64,000 nt of DNA from NCBI RefSeq assembly GCF_004365655.1, contig NZ_SOEO01000001.1, positions 434,001 through 498,000 of the forward strand, in the 5' to 3' direction. Below, in pieces: positions 60,464-64,000 of this stretch; position 1 is the first letter of the stretch; each line of letters begins with the position of its first letter. The notes under the pieces were generated by a model that worked only from the letters and a program-made list of their open reading frames with translations, made no database searches and was not told where the DNA came from. The position numbers and the translations under genes are program-made. The DNA comes from Epilithonimonas xixisoli. Lineage in GTDB: Bacteria; Bacteroidota; Bacteroidia; Flavobacteriales; Weeksellaceae.

Positions 60464-62362
60464 ATGCAAAAAATTAATAAAATAAATCAATATCTTCTGG
60501 AAAGATACCCAACAATTTGGAACACCAGAGTCGTGTGGATGTTACTTTTGGGCATCGCCATCCATCTCATTTTCTTTTTCATAGGCTTTGTTTCGCACGC
60601 CAGTCCGAGTACTTTGCAAAGTTCTGGCGCCGTCAGCGATTATCTGAGTTCGGGACTTGTTTTCGTTCACATCATTATATCGGTTTTGATGATTGTCGGC
60701 TGGCTTGTTTTTATGTTCAAGAATAATGCTTTCAAGAGTTTTTATCCGAGTTCTGGCAAGAAATTGTTCTTTGAATTTTTCCAGTATTTCATCATTATTT
60801 TTATTTCATCGACTTTCTATTTTTCTTATATGACGGGTTTTCGCCTTTTCATTAATTATAAATATGATGATGAAAAAATGGAGAAAAACATCGATGTCAT
60901 CAATAGAACCAATGCATTTCTTTCTCAGGAAATAGAATTGTATACTTTGGACAATCGCCTTTTCCCAAAAGAATTTTATGACTATTACTGCGAAACAGAG
61001 ATTAATAAAATCGATAAAAATCAAAAATATTTTGTCTATCACGACCGCGTTTATCAATACTGGAGTTTGTACGAAAAAGTGGTGACCGAGCGTGATAAAT
61101 ATGGCGAATTTATCTATCCGGAAGAGGAGGCGAAAAACAGAACCGGACTGGCTTATTTTGAAACCAGTCAAAATCAAAAATCCAGAGTCTATTATTTCAA
61201 AAATAAGGTACAAGATTTGTCGGCTTACATTCCGACCACTGCGCCAAGTTATTATAATTTCTCGGATGTCTTTTATAATGTAAATGAAAATTTGTCACCC
61301 CATATCCGAAAATACAGATATGAAGCTGGAATCCCGATTGTAGAAGATAATGATACTTTCAAAAAGCATAAAGCTCTCATCAATCAAAAAACAACTGAGC
61401 TTTTACAAAGCAAGAATCCAAAAGCCATCGAAGAATTGATGCAGGATTTCCTCGCTATTTCCAAAGAATTTGACATCAGAAATAATCTGAATGCGAAGGA
61501 TTGGGCGAGATTGGTTTCTCATCCGGATAATTATGAAGTCAAGCAATTTATCAAAAAATACCTTCCAAAAGCCGGTCAGGATTATGACCCAAATAGAGCT
61601 CCGGACGGCTATTATGATGGAATCGAAACGGCGTTAGATTCTACTGCGGTGAGTGCGGACAATTATCTTAACGAAAATGGCGAAATCGTGAAAGATACGG
61701 TGAGCATCAGGGATTTGAATCCGAACTTAGCTCAGGAAGTATCGCCAAAGGATTATTTCAGGAAAAATATGTCGGGATATTACTTTTACACGACAGATTT
61801 GCGATATCTATTGGAAAATGTGGACACGGTGAAAACCTATGATTTTTTCACGGAAACGGTGCATTATTTTCTTTGGTTTGCGTTTGGTTTGGCAACATTT
61901 ATATTTGGTTTTAGAGTGACCAATATGCGTTCATTGCTCTTCAGCATTGTTTCGGCGGGCGTTATCATCTTATTGGTTACGCTGTTTTGCGTGATGACAG
62001 CCTTTGTTTTTAACCTCAGGAACGAATTCTTTATTTTCTACACGATGCTGACTGTCGGGATTGTGATTTTACTTCTTCCATTTTTGACTTTAAAAAGAAT
62101 GTCAAAATTATTTTCATCGATATTTATGTTGATAACCATCAATGCATTTCCGATTTTCATTTGGTTGATTTTGATTATCATTAATGAACATCAGACTGCA
62201 AATTGTAGATTTAACAGTCAGATTGGCGGTTTAGAAAATGATTGCATCGGCTTTCTGGATGAGTTTGGTTTCACTTTGAGTTATTTGATTCTGATTGTCT
62301 CGATGTTGTTTTTATATTTTTACAAAGGTTTCATCAAAAAATGGAAAGCACTTCCGGAATAA
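60464..62362 (+). CDS. ABC transporter membrane protein with large exposed domain
   Basis: 632 residues. Three helices (about 24-45, 67-86, 103-125), then a hydrophilic domain of about 340 residues (130-465), then five helices to the end (about 467-485, 490-517, 522-545, 550-575, 600-622). It has no canonical permease motif that I recognise, but operon position and topology make it the transmembrane partner of the ATPase. The substrate is unknown. Confidence 0.75.
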   Translation: MQKINKINQYLLERYPTIWNTRVVWMLLLGIAIHLIFFFIGFVSHASPSTLQSSGAVSDYLSSGLVFVHIIISVLMIVGWLVFMFKNNAFKSFYPSSGKKLFFEFFQYFIIIFISSTFYFSYMTGFRLFINYKYDDEKMEKNIDVINRTNAFLSQEIELYTLDNRLFPKEFYDYYCETEINKIDKNQKYFVYHDRVYQYWSLYEKVVTERDKYGEFIYPEEEAKNRTGLAYFETSQNQKSRVYYFKNKVQDLSAYIPTTAPSYYNFSDVFYNVNENLSPHIRKYRYEAGIPIVEDNDTFKKHKALINQKTTELLQSKNPKAIEELMQDFLAISKEFDIRNNLNAKDWARLVSHPDNYEVKQFIKKYLPKAGQDYDPNRAPDGYYDGIETALDSTAVSADNYLNENGEIVKDTVSIRDLNPNLAQEVSPKDYFRKNMSGYYFYTTDLRYLLENVDTVKTYDFFTETVHYFLWFAFGLATFIFGFRVTNMRSLLFSIVSAGVIILLVTLFCVMTAFVFNLRNEFFIFYTMLTVGIVILLLPFLTLKRMSKLFSSIFMLITINAFPIFIWLILIIINEHQTANCRFNSQIGGLENDCIGFLDEFGFTLSYLILIVSMLFLYFYKGFIKKWKALPE

Positions 62363-62446
62363 AAAATACTTGTTCAGTTTTCGGTTGTTGATTGATTTTG
62401 TAACCTCTAAATTTGTCTCACTTTTCAAAAGTGTTGGTTTTTTTTA

Positions 62447-62527
62447 GGAGCATAATCCCGCTATCCGCTATATCTTTTGCTCTTCGTACCTCATCACAAA
62501 AGGATGTCGCTACTATCGGGGCTAGGG
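62447..62527. repeat. Long imperfect hairpin repeat (family A, copy 2)
   Basis: GAGCATAATCCCGCTATCCGC on the left, CAAAAGGATGTCGCTACTATC and GGGGCTAGG on the right; shares its ends with 11418-11527 but has a shorter middle. CACTTTTCAAAAGTG (62419-62433) just upstream is a separate palindrome. Confidence 0.75.
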
Positions 62528-62576
62528 GGTTTTCAAATCAATCACCGCTTTACCAAAAATTAAGATGTTATCAATT

Positions 62577-63620
62577 ATGAATCTGACCAATGACATAATG
62601 TACCAAGCATCCTTCGAAAAAAACGTCGATTTCGAAGGCGTCTTTTGGATGGGTGTAAAAACGACAGGAATTTTTTGTCGACCAACTTGCACGGCGAGAA
62701 AACCGAAACCTGAAAATGTTGAGTTTTTTGAAAATACAAAAGACGCCATCCTAAAAGGTTATCGCCCGTGCAAGGTCTGCAAACCTTTGGAAAATCCAGA
62801 TGAAACACCAATCGAAATTCAGAAACTGATGACTGAATTATCCGAAAATCCGGAACTGAAATTCAAAGATTTAGATTTGATAAATCGTGGTTTACAACCT
62901 GCAACAGTCAAGCGCTGGTTTCTAAAACACCACGGAATGACTTTCCACGCGTTTCAAAGAACGTTCAAAATCAATTCGGCTTTCAAAAAACTTCAGCAAG
63001 GCGAAAGTGTTTTGGATGTGGCTTTTGAAAATGGTTACGAAAGTCTGAGTGGTTTCAATGACAGTTTCAAATCGATTATAGGAGCTTCTCCAAAGAACTC
63101 GAAATTGGAAAAGATAGTTGACCTCAAAAGAATCGAAACACCGCTCGGAACGATGATTGCGTGTGCCAACGAAAACGGAATCTGTATGCTGGAATTCTCC
63201 GACAGAAAATCACTTTCGAAAGAACTGGACGATATTTCAAAATATTTCAAAGCTAATATTATTCAGGGAGAGAATCCACATTTCAAGACTTTGGAAACAG
63301 AATTAGCAGAATATTTTGAAGGAAAAAGATTGGATTTCACAGTTCCACTTGCGCCTGTTGGAACTGATTTTCAGAAAAATGTTTGGGAAATTCTCAGAAC
63401 CATTCCGTACGGAACGACGAGAAGTTATCAGCAACAAGCCGACATTCTTGGCAATCCAAAAGCCGTGAGAGCCGTCGCGAATGCAAACGGACTTAATAAA
63501 ATCTCAATAATAATTCCTTGTCACAGAGTCATTGGAACTAATGGAACTTTGACAGGTTACGGCGGTGGGATCTGGAGGAAACAGAAATTGTTGGAATTGG
63601 AAAAAGCGATTTTGTTTTAA
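62577..63620 (+). CDS. ada: Ada-type bifunctional O6-methylguanine-DNA methyltransferase/activator
   Basis: 347 residues from the ATG at 62577 (a second ATG at 62565 is also possible). N-terminal AdaA zinc domain with FCRPTCTARKP and CKVCKP (four Cys, the first accepting methyl from phosphotriesters), one AraC-like HTH domain (about 95-175), and C-terminal AGT domain with the suicide Cys in IIPCHRVIG (about 316). It repairs methylated DNA and activates its own regulon. Full length compared with E. coli Ada (354). Confidence 0.95.
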   Translation: MNLTNDIMYQASFEKNVDFEGVFWMGVKTTGIFCRPTCTARKPKPENVEFFENTKDAILKGYRPCKVCKPLENPDETPIEIQKLMTELSENPELKFKDLDLINRGLQPATVKRWFLKHHGMTFHAFQRTFKINSAFKKLQQGESVLDVAFENGYESLSGFNDSFKSIIGASPKNSKLEKIVDLKRIETPLGTMIACANENGICMLEFSDRKSLSKELDDISKYFKANIIQGENPHFKTLETELAEYFEGKRLDFTVPLAPVGTDFQKNVWEILRTIPYGTTRSYQQQADILGNPKAVRAVANANGLNKISIIIPCHRVIGTNGTLTGYGGGIWRKQKLLELEKAILF

Positions 63621-63661
63621 TTCAATATTCAAAGTTTAATATTCAAGGTTTAGTAATTTTG

Positions 63662-63713
63662 AACTATCAACTATCAACTATCAACTATCAACTATCAACT
63701 ATCAACTATCAAC
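63662..63713. repeat. Heptamer tandem repeat ACTATCA
   Basis: Seven copies of AACTATC plus AAC, ending 3 bases before the ATG of the next gene. Confidence 0.9.
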
Positions 63714-63716
63714 AAA

Positions 63717-64000
63717 ATGAATCCACAAGATTTAAAAGATATTGCCAACCTTTGGTTCAAGGCATTTAACGAGCAAAACTTGGATGATTTGCTTAATTTA
63801 TATGATGAATCTGCAGAGCATTACAGTCCAAAACTTAAAATAAGAGACCCAGCAACTAATGGTTTAATCAAAGGAAAAAATGCCTTGAGAAATTGGTGGA
63901 AAGACTGTTTCGAAAGATTGCCAACTTTAAAATATCAAGTAAATAAACTAACAGCAGATTCCGAGCAGGTTTTTATGGAATATACCAGAAATGTAGAAGG
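63717..64000 (+). CDS. NTF2/SnoaL-like protein, 3' partial
   Basis: At least 94 codons, cut by the window edge. MNPQDLKDIANLWFKAFNEQ, LDDLLNLYDESAEHYSPKL and KGKNALRNWWKDCFERLPTL show the conserved helix-strand order of the NTF2 fold, in which DLxxLYxxDAxxxxP is typical. Related in fold, not closely in sequence, to the protein at 27648-27965. Unknown substrate. The start codon directly follows a heptamer tandem repeat. Confidence 0.75.
   Translation, partial: MNPQDLKDIANLWFKAFNEQNLDDLLNLYDESAEHYSPKLKIRDPATNGLIKGKNALRNWWKDCFERLPTLKYQVNKLTADSEQVFMEYTRNVE

Noticed and set aside
63662-63713. CRISPR-like array
   Set aside because: Heptamers with no spacers; a simple tandem repeat.
1-64000. tRNA, rRNA or riboswitch genes
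   Set aside because: No cloverleaf with GTTCGAATC-type T-loop or other conserved RNA core found by eye; a covariance-model search would be needed to exclude small RNAs.

Overview
The window looks like chromosomal DNA of a flavobacterium of the Chryseobacterium/Epilithonimonas type (Bacteroidota, Weeksellaceae). The grounds are: a C-terminal sorting domain of the type IX secretion system, GLPGLI and outer-membrane barrel proteins, promoters of the TAnnTTTG (-7) type, almost no Shine-Dalgarno sequences, AT-rich DNA, and an arginine pathway that uses an N-acylornithine carbamoyltransferase. No rRNA, tRNA, CRISPR array, complete IS element or prophage was seen.

Layout. 1-4.3 kb: 3' part of a giant repeat adhesin with a T9SS type B signal. 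4.4-13 kb: housekeeping genes (coaD, ddl, a DgkA-type kinase, dnaN, pheT, hemN). 13-24 kb: a hydrolase, queD, two paralogous outer-membrane barrels, a NamZ-type muramidase back to back with a LolC/E-type permease, a PLP cysteine synthase, and a small membrane-protein operon. 22-27 kb: a cyanophycin module (isoaspartyl peptidase, cyanophycinase, cyanophycin synthetase). 27-34 kb: small regulators and hypotheticals, a class C beta-lactamase-fold hydrolase, an AraC regulator, and an ATPase gene broken by one nonsense codon. 34.3-38.2 kb: a type II restriction-modification operon (controller, C5 methyltransferase, two PD-(D/E)xK-like proteins) beside an HNH nuclease gene that is preceded by an 18-codon hydrophobic ORF. 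38.6-40.6 kb: acs. 40.8-50.2 kb: arginine biosynthesis (GNAT, argG, argC, argD, argF', argB, argE, argH) closed by an Lrp regulator. 50.2-56.4 kb: pyrB, carA and carB. 56.4-64 kb: a decayed YoeB-like toxin with its intact antitoxin, a lipoprotein, a large methyltransferase, an ABC transporter pair, ada, and the start of an NTF2-like gene.

The metabolic genes fit together. carAB makes carbamoyl phosphate for both pyrB and argF', and arginine is one of the two building blocks of cyanophycin, whose synthesis and breakdown genes lie in the same window. ArgF' has Val at the position that separates acetyl- from succinyl-ornithine enzymes, which suggests a succinylated pathway.

The most interesting single element is upstream of pyrB: a promoter, a 24-codon leader ORF ending in a U-rich stretch, and an intrinsic terminator that starts at the leader stop codon. 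This resembles the UTP-sensing pyrBI attenuator of enterobacteria. The intergenic regions also carry many dispersed palindromic repeats of several families, including a module placed about 14 bases before three different arg genes.
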